This document shows positions 1-8,188 of a DNA stretch of 64,000 nt, piece after piece. A program made the translations under genes and the position numbers. Source of the DNA: CAVZCK01 sp963773735 (lineage in GTDB: Bacteria; Pseudomonadota; Alphaproteobacteria; Rhizobiales; Rhodomicrobiaceae); the NCBI GenBank assembly GCA_963773735.1, contig CAVZCK010000034.1, positions 1 to 64,000 of the forward strand. Reading direction: 5' to 3'. A model generated the notes under the pieces. That model saw nothing but the letters and a program-made list of their open reading frames with translations, was not told the origin of the DNA and searched no databases. Within the stretch, counting starts at the first letter, position 1. Every line of letters begins with the position of its first letter.

Positions 1-372
1 GAGATTGACGCCAATCCAGTACTGGACATATTCCAGCAGCAGCTCTTCGTTGACCGGCTTTTCCAGGAACTCCACCGCGCCAAGCTTCATCGCCCGGACG
101 GCACTGGTCACTTCCGCGTAGGCCGTGGCGATGATGGCTGGTACGCGCGACCCATGCTGCTTCAGACGCGTCAGCAGCTCCAAACCGCTGAGTTTTGGCA
201 TGCGCATCTCAAGCACCAGGCAGCAGGGGCTGTCAGGGGAAAATGTCTCCAGAAATTCAAGCGGCGAGTGAAAGATACGCGGCTCGATATGCACCGAGCT
301 GAACAGTCGTCCCATGGTCTCGGCGGCCGCTGGATCGTTTCCAACTATGTATACGGCTTCGCCATCCGTCAT
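1..372 (-). CDS. Receiver-domain protein with atypical phosphoacceptor (partial, 3' end outside window)
   Basis: The complement of 372-1 is open for 124 codons from an ATG and leaves the window without a stop. It is a CheY-like receiver fold closest to FixJ-type regulators: a VYIV first strand, a MRMPKLSGLELL stretch after the phosphorylation site, the conserved Thr in IIATAYAEV and the conserved Lys in EFLEKPV. Two features are abnormal. The phosphoacceptor Asp (LVLD in relatives) is Glu at residue 55 (codon at 208-210), and the acidic pocket that binds magnesium reads GND at residues 11-13 instead of DDD. It is therefore probably not phosphorylated normally and may be locked in one state. 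Whether a DNA-binding domain follows cannot be seen. A FixJ/NodW-like regulator is the likeliest class. Confidence 0.8.
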   Translation of the reverse strand, partial: MTDGEAVYIVGNDPAAAETMGRLFSSVHIEPRIFHSPLEFLETFSPDSPCCLVLEMRMPKLSGLELLTRLKQHGSRVPAIIATAYAEVTSAVRAMKLGAVEFLEKPVNEELLLEYVQYWIGVNL

Positions 373-693
373 GATCACGCGCCTCAGACTTTACGTCGAC
401 AAACACGCACTGCGCGCATGAATTGGCTATACAACCAGAAAGTGAAGCTCGCGTAAATGGGCGCAGAAATGGTATTTGTCTCGACGCTGCATCGATCATC
501 GGCGTTGGGCTCGCGCGGGAGCCGAGCCTTTTCTGCCGCCTTTCACCGGCGAACTGAAAAGTCCATTGGCGTGGGCTTCCATGGGCGCGATCCTCTCGCC
601 GATCTTGCGCTTAGCAATGCGTCGCCCGTGCCATCGCCGTAAGAGCTGGCTAAAGGCCGTGCGGAGTCCCAATTAATAGCTGAGACTCAAGGC
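373..693. other. Intergenic, no gene seen
   Basis: This 321-base divergent spacer separates the receiver gene (leftward) from the SDR gene (rightward). Its short open frames show no family resemblance or ribosome-binding site. It should hold both promoters, but I could not assign a -35/-10 pair with confidence. Confidence 0.5.
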
Positions 694-1554
694 ATGGGGA
701 TCGGCATGAAGAATTTGCCCGGAACGACGGCGCTGATCACCGGCTCGACGGACGGCGTCGGCAGGGTCGTCGCCAAGCGGCTCGCGGAAGCGGGGGTGCA
801 TGTCCTGGTGCATGGCCGCAGCCGCGAGCGGGGCGCGGGTGCCGTATCCGAGATCGAAGCGGCCGGCGGCGTGGCGGAATTCCTTGAGGCGGATCTTTCC
901 TCGCTGGCCCAGGTTCGCCGCCTGGCGGAGACGGTTCGGCAGAAGACCGACCGGTTGGACTTGCTGATCAACAATGCCGGCGTCGGCACGGGCGGCGCCG
1001 CAGCAACCAGGGAGACCAGCGCGGACGGTTATGAGCTGCGCTTTGCCGTCAACTATCTCGCCGGCTTTCTCCTGACCCATCTGCTGCTGCCGCTGCTCAG
1101 AGACAGCGCTTCGGCCCGCGTCGTCAATGTGGCTTCGGCCGGGCAGCAGGCCATCGACTTCGGCGATATCATGCTGACGCGCGGCTATAGCGGTGGCCGA
1201 GCCTATTGCCAGAGCAAGCTTGCACAGATTTTGTTCACGATCGATCTGGCTGGCGCTCTGGAAGATTCCGGCGTTACCGTGAATGCGCTGCATCCGGCAA
1301 CCTATATGAATACGGGCATGGTGCGGCGGGCGGGCATCACCCCCGGGAGCAGTGTCGAGGACGGCGCCGACGCGATTATGAATCTCGCCGTCTCCGACGC
1401 GCTCGAAGGGCGCAGCGGCCTCTATTTCAATGGCCTGCGTCAGGCGCGAGCAAATCCCCAGGCTTACGACGCCGGGGCGCGCCGGAGGCTTAGAGCGATC
1501 AGCATGGAGCTGACCGGCCTGTCATCGCAGCAGGCCGCACCCCGCGCAGAGTGA
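694..1554 (+). CDS. SDR-family NAD(P)-dependent oxidoreductase
   Basis: A 286-residue classical/extended short-chain dehydrogenase. The dinucleotide-binding motif TGSTDGVG lies at about residues 17-24, followed by LINNAGVG, a Ser in VVNVASAGQQ and the catalytic YCQSK (Tyr and Lys four residues apart). The HPATYMNTGM segment after the catalytic site resembles retinol dehydrogenase/WW-oxidoreductase-like SDRs. Substrate is unknown. The upstream Met at 694 and an internal Met at 709 are both possible starts. It runs in the same direction as the aminomutase operon but is separated from it by about 430 bases, so it is probably a separate unit. Confidence 0.85.
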   Translation: MGIGMKNLPGTTALITGSTDGVGRVVAKRLAEAGVHVLVHGRSRERGAGAVSEIEAAGGVAEFLEADLSSLAQVRRLAETVRQKTDRLDLLINNAGVGTGGAAATRETSADGYELRFAVNYLAGFLLTHLLLPLLRDSASARVVNVASAGQQAIDFGDIMLTRGYSGGRAYCQSKLAQILFTIDLAGALEDSGVTVNALHPATYMNTGMVRRAGITPGSSVEDGADAIMNLAVSDALEGRSGLYFNGLRQARANPQAYDAGARRRLRAISMELTGLSSQQAAPRAE

Positions 1555-1983
1555 TTCGCCAAAGCGGCATCGTTATGCTCCGTGAGCGCCGTCATCGCCG
1601 CCAACTCGCCGGGTGCGAAGCGATGCGCACGCGTGGAACTTCGCGCCGCTCGCAAGCTTTTTATTCACGGGTACGAGAATACACTTGCAACTGGCATGGA
1701 TGCTCACATATTAGCGCCCGATCGGAATCGGACGGCAGCAACGGCGGCTAGTCGCACGACGGTCCATTCCGAGGGCAGCGCCAATCCGGCGATCCCGGAC
1801 ACCTGCCACCCAAATTGGAGCCAAAGTTCCTCGATGCGGACAGCCGGCGCTTCGGAGACCGACTCGAAAGAGGCGGACAAACCTCCCAGTATCAGGACGG
1901 TCTATCCGTCCCAATCCTCCCCTCAAATTACGCCAAAGGCGCCCCACGCAATCGGTGCATCTTCGTCCGAGAAGGTGGTGCGC
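1555..1983. other. Intergenic, upstream of the aminomutase operon
   Basis: An open frame continuous with kamA extends back to 1582, but its roughly 134 residues are low-complexity, rich in Ser, Ala and Arg, and have no counterpart in the family, whose members are about 400-420 residues. I treat this stretch as the promoter/leader region of the operon. Confidence 0.55.
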
Positions 1984-3204
1984 ATGGCCGAAGCGCGGCG
2001 GGAAAGCTTTCCCGTCGGCAAGCAGGCGCGCGCATTTCAGAAGCGGTTTTTTCCCGATGTCTCGGTAGCGGACTGGAGCGACTGGCGCTGGCAGCTTCGC
2101 TCGCGCATCAGAAGCCTCGCCGCGCTGGAGCAGGTCTTCCGGCTGTCTGCGGATGAGCGCGACGCGGTCATGCGCCACAAGGGCTCGTTGCCGGTCGGCA
2201 TCACGCCTTACTATGCAAGTCTGCTCGACCGGGAGAATCCCGAGGACGGACTCCGCCGCACCCACATCCCCGTTGGCCAGGAATATCTGCGCACGCCGGG
2301 CGAGGCGGACGATCCGCTGGGCGAGGACCACGACGCGGCCGTTCCGGGTCTGGTGCACCGCTACCCGGACCGCGTGCTGTTCCTCGCCACAGGTTTCTGC
2401 TCGACCTATTGCCGCTATTGCACGCGTTCGCGCATGGTCGGCGAGGCAGGCGGCGAATATTCGTTCTCCCGCTCGCAATGGGAAAAGGCATTCGCCTATC
2501 TGGAGGCGCACAGCGAAGTCCGTGACGTGCTGATCTCCGGCGGCGATCCGCTGACGCTCGCCGACGACAAGCTGGACTATCTGCTCGGCCGTCTCCGGCA
2601 GATCAAGCATATCGAGTTCGTCCGGCTCGGCACCAAGGTGCCGGTGGTGTTGCCGATGCGGGTGACGCGGGCGTTGGTCCGGATGCTGAGAAAGCATCAT
2701 CCGCTGTGGTTGAGCATTCATTTCACGCATCCCGCCGAGCTGACCTCAGAAATCTCTCATGCGACGGCGAGGCTCGCCGACGCCGGCATGCCGCTTGGCA
2801 GCCAGACCGTGCTGCTCAAGGGTATCAACGATGACGTCGCCACCATGAAGCAGCTTATGCACGGGCTGCTGATACGGCGGGTCAAGCCCTACTATCTTTA
2901 CCAATGCGATCCCATCACCGGGTCGTCGCAGTTCCGCACGCCCGTGTCCAAGGGCATCGAGATCATCGAGGGGCTGCGCGGTCACACCACCGGCTATGCG
3001 GTCCCGCAATATGTCATTGACGCGCCCGGCGGCGGGGGCAAGATCCCGCTGCTCCCCGAATATATCGTCGGTCGGGATGGCGAGGATCTGCTCCTGCGCA
3101 ATTTCGAGGGTGGCGTCTACCGCTACCGAGATCCGGGGGGGAGCGTTGGCGCTGGCCGTATGATCGACCCCGCGCTCATCGCCGCCGCCAAACCCGGAGC
3201 CTGA
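1984..3204 (+). CDS. kamA: L-lysine 2,3-aminomutase (radical SAM, PLP)
   Basis: Interconverts L-lysine and L-beta-lysine using a [4Fe-4S] cluster, S-adenosylmethionine and pyridoxal phosphate. The start at 1984 gives 406 residues, close to family length, with AAGG spaced properly upstream. The radical-SAM motif is C139-x3-C143-x2-C146 (CSTYCRYC). The PLP lysine is K353 in GGGGK. The two aspartates that bind the side-chain amino group of lysine in the clostridial enzyme (D293 and D330) correspond to D309 (YQCD) and D346 (VIDAPGG) at a constant offset of 16, as does K337/K353. In glutamate 2,3-aminomutase these aspartates are replaced, so lysine is the likely substrate. First gene of a five-gene operon; the next gene starts 5 bases after the stop. 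Confidence 0.92.
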   Translation: MAEARRESFPVGKQARAFQKRFFPDVSVADWSDWRWQLRSRIRSLAALEQVFRLSADERDAVMRHKGSLPVGITPYYASLLDRENPEDGLRRTHIPVGQEYLRTPGEADDPLGEDHDAAVPGLVHRYPDRVLFLATGFCSTYCRYCTRSRMVGEAGGEYSFSRSQWEKAFAYLEAHSEVRDVLISGGDPLTLADDKLDYLLGRLRQIKHIEFVRLGTKVPVVLPMRVTRALVRMLRKHHPLWLSIHFTHPAELTSEISHATARLADAGMPLGSQTVLLKGINDDVATMKQLMHGLLIRRVKPYYLYQCDPITGSSQFRTPVSKGIEIIEGLRGHTTGYAVPQYVIDAPGGGGKIPLLPEYIVGRDGEDLLLRNFEGGVYRYRDPGGSVGAGRMIDPALIAAAKPGA

Positions 3205-3209
3205 CGCCG

Positions 3210-4229
3210 ATGCGTATAGGCTTCGTTTATGATTTGCGGAATGAGTATCTCGCGCTCGGCCATTCCGAGCTGGAGGTCGCCGAGTTCGACACGCCCTCCA
3301 CGATTGCTGAAATCGAGGCGACTCTTGCTCGCCTCGGCCATGCCGTCGATCGCATTGGACGCGGTCAGGCGCTTGCCGGGCGCCTCGCCATCGGCGAACG
3401 CTGGGACCTTGTGTTCTCGATTGCAGAGGGTCTTTTCGGTCGTTCGCGCGAGGCGCAGGTGCCGGCGCTCTGCGAAATGTTCGGCCAGCCCTATGCCTTC
3501 TCCGATCCGCTGACCATGGCGGCGACGCTCGACAAGGCTGTCGCCAAGCGCCTCGTGCGCGACCACGGCCTGCCGACGGCGCCGTTCGCGGTGCTGAATT
3601 CCGCAGGCGAGGCGAAGCACGTCGACTTGCCGTTTCCACTGTTCGTGAAGCCGGTCGCCGAGGGCACGGGGAAGGGCTGCGGGGCTGCCTCGCGTGTCGC
3701 CAGCCATGGCGAGCTTGCGGCGGCGGCCGGCGTGCTGATCGCGCACTTCGATCAGCCGGTGATTTGCGAGACCTTCCTGCCCGGCCGCGAGTTCACGGTC
3801 GGTGTTCTCGGGACTGGGCCAACAGCCCGCGTCATCGGCATCATGGAGATTGCGGTGCGGCCCGAAGTTGCCGATCGGATCTACTCCTTCGAGAACAAGG
3901 AACATTGCGAGGAGCGCGTGATCTATCAGCTTGCGGACGATGCCGAAGCCGTGCGCGCCGGCGAGATCGGGCTTTGCTGTTACCGCGTGCTCGACTGCCG
4001 CGACGCTGGGCGCGTCGATCTGAAGCTGGACGAGGCCGGCCTGCCGCAATTCCTGGAACTCAACCCAATCGCCGGCCTGCATCCGGCACATTCCGATCTG
4101 CCGATGATCGCGACCAAATCCGGTCTCGGCTATGACGGGCTGATCGGCGGCATCATCGACGCTGCGGCCGCGCGTCTCGGCATCGGCGGGGAGCGGACTG
4201 CTAGGCACAATCTTGCGGAGGTGGCTTGA
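3210..4229 (+). CDS. ATP-grasp ligase, D-Ala-D-Ala ligase-like
   Basis: A 339-residue ATP-grasp protein. Evidence is the lysine-containing strand LFVKPVAEGTGKGCG, the VICETFLPGREFTVGVLG segment and the metal-binding LELNPIAGLHPAHSD near the C-terminus. The order and length match the Ddl-like branch, whose members join a carboxylate to an amine through an acyl phosphate. Substrates are unknown. Its position directly after kamA suggests that beta-lysine or a derivative is the amine partner. It is not a housekeeping Ddl: there is no cell-wall context and a second paralogue follows 6 bases after its stop. Cytoplasmic. Confidence 0.85.
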   Translation: MRIGFVYDLRNEYLALGHSELEVAEFDTPSTIAEIEATLARLGHAVDRIGRGQALAGRLAIGERWDLVFSIAEGLFGRSREAQVPALCEMFGQPYAFSDPLTMAATLDKAVAKRLVRDHGLPTAPFAVLNSAGEAKHVDLPFPLFVKPVAEGTGKGCGAASRVASHGELAAAAGVLIAHFDQPVICETFLPGREFTVGVLGTGPTARVIGIMEIAVRPEVADRIYSFENKEHCEERVIYQLADDAEAVRAGEIGLCCYRVLDCRDAGRVDLKLDEAGLPQFLELNPIAGLHPAHSDLPMIATKSGLGYDGLIGGIIDAAAARLGIGGERTARHNLAEVA

Positions 4230-4235
4230 AGGGAC

Positions 4236-5216
4236 ATGTTCAATCGCTTCATTCCCGTTATTCACGGCGCAGCAATCGACAGGCCCGACGAGCAGGACAC
4301 GATCACCACCGCCAGTGCAGTGGCTGAGAGTCTCCGTCGCCTCGGCTATGAGAGCGAGATCATCGCGCTCGATCCAAATCTAGCGGTCTTGCCGCGCCTT
4401 GCCGCACGTCGGCCGCTGGTCGCGTTCAATCTGGTCGAGGCGCTTGGGGGCGATGGCGCGCGCGCCGTGCTGCCGCTCGCCGCGATGGACCGCTCGGGGC
4501 TCGCTTATACAGGGGCTGGAACCGCTGCCTATGCGAGTTCGACCTCAAAGCTCAAAGCCAAGGTGCGGCTCGCCGCACACGCCATTCCGACGCCAGCCCA
4601 CTGGCCGCGCGGCAAGGGTGTCCCCGCGGGCAGGACCGTCATCGTCAAATCGGTCGACGAACACGGCTCGCTCGGCATGGATGGTGGCTGCGTTCTGCCC
4701 GGCGAAGGCGCGGCGGCAGAAATCCGGGCGCGCGAAGCGCGCTTCGGCGGACGGTTTTTCGCCGAGGAATTTATCGCTGGGCGCGAATTCAATGTGGCTC
4801 TGATCGAAACGGCTTTCGGCGTCCGCGTGCTGCCGGTGCAGGAGATTGATCTCTCGGGATTGCCGGTGGACTGCCCGCCGATCGTGGACTACGCGGCAAA
4901 ATGGGACGTCTCCTGCAAGACCTATTATCTAACCCCGCGCCGTTTCGGCCTGGAGCGCAAAGACCCAGGGCTGGCGCAAAAGCTGGCGGATATTGCGCGC
5001 GCGGCCTGGGACGCGTTCGGCATGTCGGGCTATGCTCGTGTCGATTTCCGTGTCGGCGGCGATGGCGCGCCGTATGTGCTTGAAGTGAATGCCAATCCCT
5101 GCCTTGCGCCTGATGCCGGCTTCGTCGCCACCGCGGCTGAGGCGGGGCTGTCCTATGATGACGTCGTCGCCTTGATAGTCAGCGCCGCAATTCCCGCCGC
5201 ACAACGAGCCGCATGA
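4236..5216 (+). CDS. Second ATP-grasp ligase, D-Ala-D-Ala ligase-like
   Basis: A 326-residue ATP-grasp protein paralogous to the preceding gene but divergent. It carries TVIVKSVDEHGSLGMDGG (phosphate-binding loop region), FFAEEFIAGREFNVALIE and ARVDFRVGGDGAPYVLEVNANPC, the last with the Asp/Glu/Asn metal ligands. Two ligases in series suggest two successive amide or peptide bonds, or one bond to each of two donors. Its stop and the start of the next gene are one base apart, which implies translational coupling. Confidence 0.85.
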   Translation: MFNRFIPVIHGAAIDRPDEQDTITTASAVAESLRRLGYESEIIALDPNLAVLPRLAARRPLVAFNLVEALGGDGARAVLPLAAMDRSGLAYTGAGTAAYASSTSKLKAKVRLAAHAIPTPAHWPRGKGVPAGRTVIVKSVDEHGSLGMDGGCVLPGEGAAAEIRAREARFGGRFFAEEFIAGREFNVALIETAFGVRVLPVQEIDLSGLPVDCPPIVDYAAKWDVSCKTYYLTPRRFGLERKDPGLAQKLADIARAAWDAFGMSGYARVDFRVGGDGAPYVLEVNANPCLAPDAGFVATAAEAGLSYDDVVALIVSAAIPAAQRAA

Positions 5217-5217
5217 C

Positions 5218-7500
5218 ATGCTCAGGATCCGGAAGATCCGGAACGCGCTCGATGAGGCCGACCGCGATACGGTCGGCGAGGTGCAGACGATCCTGAGGGC
5301 GCAGTTCCCGCTGATGCCGGCGGCAGAGATCGAGAAGCTGCCCGACCAGCTCGCCGATCCCGTGCGCTACCGGTTCATCTCCAAGCTTCTCGTCTCCGAG
5401 ACGGCGAGGGGCAAGGTGCACGCCTTCGCCATCCTGCTCAATTTCGCCGATCTTTCCGTCGCCTATCTGGAGACCATCTCCGCCGCGCCGGGGTTGACCG
5501 GCGGCGGCCTCGGCGCGGCGCTCTATGATGCCGTCCGCGAGGAGGCGATCGAGCTTGGAGCACGAGGGCTTTATTTCGAGTGCCTGCCGGACGATCCGCA
5601 GCTCAGCCCCGATGCGAAATTCGGCGCCAGAACGAGCGGCGGCTGGGATTACGAACGCTATGGCGCCCTCCCGATCATCGGCACCGCTTACGAGCGCCCC
5701 GTCGAGGCGGGCACCATCGACAGCCCTTATCTCGTCTTCGACGGCCTGGACCGCCACACGCTGCCGCCTCCGCCCGAGTTGGCGCGGATCGTGCGCGCGG
5801 TCCTTGAGCGCAAATATGGCGACGTCTGCCCGCCGGCCTATATCGACATGGTCGTGAATTCGGTGAAAGCCGGCAAATACGGCCTGCGCCTGCCGCGCTA
5901 TGCCGACCGGCCGGAGCCATCCCGAGTGCCGCCGCATACCTCGCCGCGTCTTTCTCAGCTCATCGCCCTGATCGTCAACGATCGCCACGCCATCCATCAC
6001 ATTCGCGAGCGCGGCTATGTCGAGGCGCCGGTCCGCGTGCCGGCGATCACGCGCGAGCTGGCCAGGACGGATCTGTTCGAGGCTCTGCCCGCACGCGACT
6101 TCTCCGACCGCTGGATCCGCGAGGTTCATGACGGCGGTCTTATCGACTACATCCGCGAGGCCTGCGCCGGAGCGCCGGAGAGGAAGTCCATCTACCCTTA
6201 CGTTTTCCCGATCCGGAATGCCGCTCGCAAGCCGACCGAACGCTCCGTGCTCGCCGGCTATTGGTGCATCGACACTTTCACTCCGATCAACCGCAATGCC
6301 TATCCGGCGGCGCGGCATGCCGTCGATTGCGCTTTGACCGCTGCGGATGAGGTCCTCGGCGGCCGGCCGCTGGCCTATGCGCTTGTGCGACCGCCCGGCC
6401 ATCATGCTGAGCACCACGCTTTCGGCGGTTTCTGCTATTTCAACAACGCCGCAATTGCCGCTCACTATCTGTCGCGCCATGGCCGGGTGGCGATCCTCGA
6501 CATCGACTATCATCACGGCAACGGCCAGCAGGAGATCTTCTATCAACGCTCGGACGTGCTGACTGTCTCGATCCACGGCGCGCCGAGCTTCGCCTATCCT
6601 TATTTCACCGGCTTTCGCGATGAGCGTGGCCGGGGGCGCGGCGCCGGTTACAATATGAACATTCCGCTTGCCGAGACGATCACGCCCGAGGAGCACAGGG
6701 ACGCCGTCGCAAGGGGATTGCGCCGAATCGCCAGGCATGATCCGAAATATCTCGTCATCGCGGTCGGCTTCGACACGGCCCAGGGCGATCCGACGGGAAC
6801 CTGGTCCAACCGTGCCGGCGATTTTCACCGGCTCGGCCAGATGATTGGCGCGGCGGGCTATCCGTCGGTGATCGTCCAGGAGGGCGGCTATCGGGTGCGC
6901 ACGCTCGGCATCAATGCGCGCAATTTCTTTTTAGGGCTTGCCGCGGGCATCGCCGAAGCCCGGCCAGCACCCCGAAAACGCCCGCCGGCGCTGAAGAAAG
7001 GCTCAAGGCCGCCGCTGTCCTGGCGCGAGACCGTCACCCTTGACGACGTAGGGCCGATCCGCCGGCTCGTTGCTGGAACCGCGATGTTCACGCCCGCCGA
7101 GGTCGACATCGCCGTCGAACTGGCGACCGAGCGGATCGCCAAAGGCAGCGTCTCCGGCTATGAGTTCGTGCTCGCCGAGGAGGATGGCCGCCTGGCCGGT
7201 TATGCCTGCTATGGGCCGACGCCTGCGACAGTGGGAACGATCGATCTCTACTGGATCGTGGTCGACGCCGGCTTGCAAGGCCGGGGCATTGGTTGTGAGA
7301 TCCTGGCGCGGACCGAAGAAGCCGCGCACCGCATCGGCGGCGAGCGGCTTTATGTCGACACCTCGTCCCAGGAAAAATACGCGCCGACCCGCGCCTTCTA
7401 CCGCAAAACCGGATTCCGGCGGGTTGCGGAACTCACGGATTTCTACCGGACCGGCGATAATAAGGTTATCTTTGTCAAAGCTATCGCAGACGAGAAGTGA
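5218..7500 (+). CDS. GNAT - histone-deacetylase/acetylpolyamine amidohydrolase - GNAT fusion
   Basis: A 760-residue three-domain enzyme. Residues about 1-190 are a GNAT-like acetyltransferase domain (GLTGGGLGAALYDAV acetyl-CoA loop). Residues about 235-580 are a complete HDAC/acetylpolyamine amidohydrolase domain: RPPGHHA near 391, GFCYFNN, the zinc-binding DIDYHHGNG near 428, GFDTAQGDP near 517 and EGGY near 555. All catalytic and zinc residues are present. Residues about 590-756 are a second GNAT domain with LQGRGIGCEIL near 687 and a C-terminal FYRKTGF signature. The protein could both add and remove an acyl group on an amine, consistent with a protection/deprotection step in the pathway. 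Fourth gene of the operon. Confidence 0.88.
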   Translation: MLRIRKIRNALDEADRDTVGEVQTILRAQFPLMPAAEIEKLPDQLADPVRYRFISKLLVSETARGKVHAFAILLNFADLSVAYLETISAAPGLTGGGLGAALYDAVREEAIELGARGLYFECLPDDPQLSPDAKFGARTSGGWDYERYGALPIIGTAYERPVEAGTIDSPYLVFDGLDRHTLPPPPELARIVRAVLERKYGDVCPPAYIDMVVNSVKAGKYGLRLPRYADRPEPSRVPPHTSPRLSQLIALIVNDRHAIHHIRERGYVEAPVRVPAITRELARTDLFEALPARDFSDRWIREVHDGGLIDYIREACAGAPERKSIYPYVFPIRNAARKPTERSVLAGYWCIDTFTPINRNAYPAARHAVDCALTAADEVLGGRPLAYALVRPPGHHAEHHAFGGFCYFNNAAIAAHYLSRHGRVAILDIDYHHGNGQQEIFYQRSDVLTVSIHGAPSFAYPYFTGFRDERGRGRGAGYNMNIPLAETITPEEHRDAVARGLRRIARHDPKYLVIAVGFDTAQGDPTGTWSNRAGDFHRLGQMIGAAGYPSVIVQEGGYRVRTLGINARNFFLGLAAGIAEARPAPRKRPPALKKGSRPPLSWRETVTLDDVGPIRRLVAGTAMFTPAEVDIAVELATERIAKGSVSGYEFVLAEEDGRLAGYACYGPTPATVGTIDLYWIVVDAGLQGRGIGCEILARTEEAAHRIGGERLYVDTSSQEKYAPTRAFYRKTGFRRVAELTDFYRTGDNKVIFVKAIADEK

Positions 7501-7504
7501 CAGG

Positions 7505-7936
7505 ATGCCTTCGGCGGACGCGGCGGGTGAGCGCCGGTTGCTGGATTGGGGCGTGCGGCGCGTGAAGGCGGTGCCCGGCGTCTCGCCGGGACGAGGGCGC
7601 GGTCTTTTCGCTGCCGAGCGCATTGCTGGGGGCGAAGTCATCGAGCGCGCTTGCACCGTCTATATCGATGCGCAGCAGGCTCTCGCACTCGACCGCATGC
7701 TGCCGCTCGGCGATTTCTACTTCCAGCATCCGCTCGCGAAGGAAGAGGGCCTGATGGTCCTCGGCTTTGCCAGCTTGTGCAATCACGCGGACGATCCGAA
7801 CGCCGATGTCCGCTTCGAGGATGGCGGCGACTGCGGCTGGATCGCCGTGTTGCACGCCCTGCGCGACATCGCTGAGCTCGAAGAGATCACCTACCGTTAT
7901 CGCTGCCCGCTCTGGTTTCCCGCCGATAGCAGCTAG
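7505..7936 (+). CDS. SET-domain protein (putative lysine methyltransferase)
   Basis: A 143-residue free-standing SET domain that starts 4 bases after the previous stop. It shows the GRGLFAAERIAGGEVIE N-terminal motif, the NHADDPNA core motif (NHSCDPN in eukaryotic SET proteins) and the C-terminal EEITYRYRC, which supplies the active-site tyrosine. SET enzymes use S-adenosylmethionine to methylate the epsilon amino group of lysine. In this operon the substrate is more likely a small lysine- or beta-lysine-containing molecule or peptide than a histone. Last gene of the operon; the downstream spacer holds a palindromic repeat. Confidence 0.85.
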   Translation: MPSADAAGERRLLDWGVRRVKAVPGVSPGRGRGLFAAERIAGGEVIERACTVYIDAQQALALDRMLPLGDFYFQHPLAKEEGLMVLGFASLCNHADDPNADVRFEDGGDCGWIAVLHALRDIAELEEITYRYRCPLWFPADSS

Positions 7937-7998
7937 TCACGATGATTTCGGATTGCATCAATCCAAAATCCTAACAGTGATCGATTCCAATCATTTAG

Positions 7999-8045
7999 AG
8001 CGGGATGCAGGCGGAAAATCGGTTCCCACTTTTCCTCATCCCGCT
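7999..8045. repeat. Extragenic imperfect palindrome
   Basis: AGCGGGATG at 7999-8007 pairs with CATCCCGCT at 8037-8045, with GGCGGAAAA/ACTTTTCC-type pairing inside. This structure (a GGGATG arm with a GGAAAA...TTTTCC core) is a widespread extragenic repeat in Hyphomicrobiales genomes. It lies just downstream of the SET gene and may end the operon transcript or be a passive repeat. Confidence 0.6.
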
Positions 8046-8188
8046 TGATGCAGGCTGCACCGATACGGGAAACTTTTTCTGAGTAAGGGAGCCTGTCTCA
8101 TTCCGCAATCTTGACCCATATGAATGGGGCGGCAAACACGCGGCAGGAGCTTGTCCGGCCTCACCATTGCCGCAGGATCGGGGCGGAC

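Noticed and set aside
1582..1983. N-terminal extension of the aminomutase by 134 residues
   Set aside because: No family counterpart, low-complexity composition, and a well-placed ribosome-binding site precedes the Met at 1984.
1984..3204. Glutamate or arginine 2,3-aminomutase
   Set aside because: Both lysine-specific aspartates are conserved at the expected spacing from the PLP lysine.
3210..5216. Housekeeping D-Ala-D-Ala ligase for peptidoglycan
   Set aside because: Two diverged copies in an aminomutase operon with no mur or fts genes argue for a different amidoligase role.
5179..6828. 549-codon open frame on the minus strand
   Set aside because: Antisense to the GNAT-HDAC-GNAT gene; no recognisable domain.
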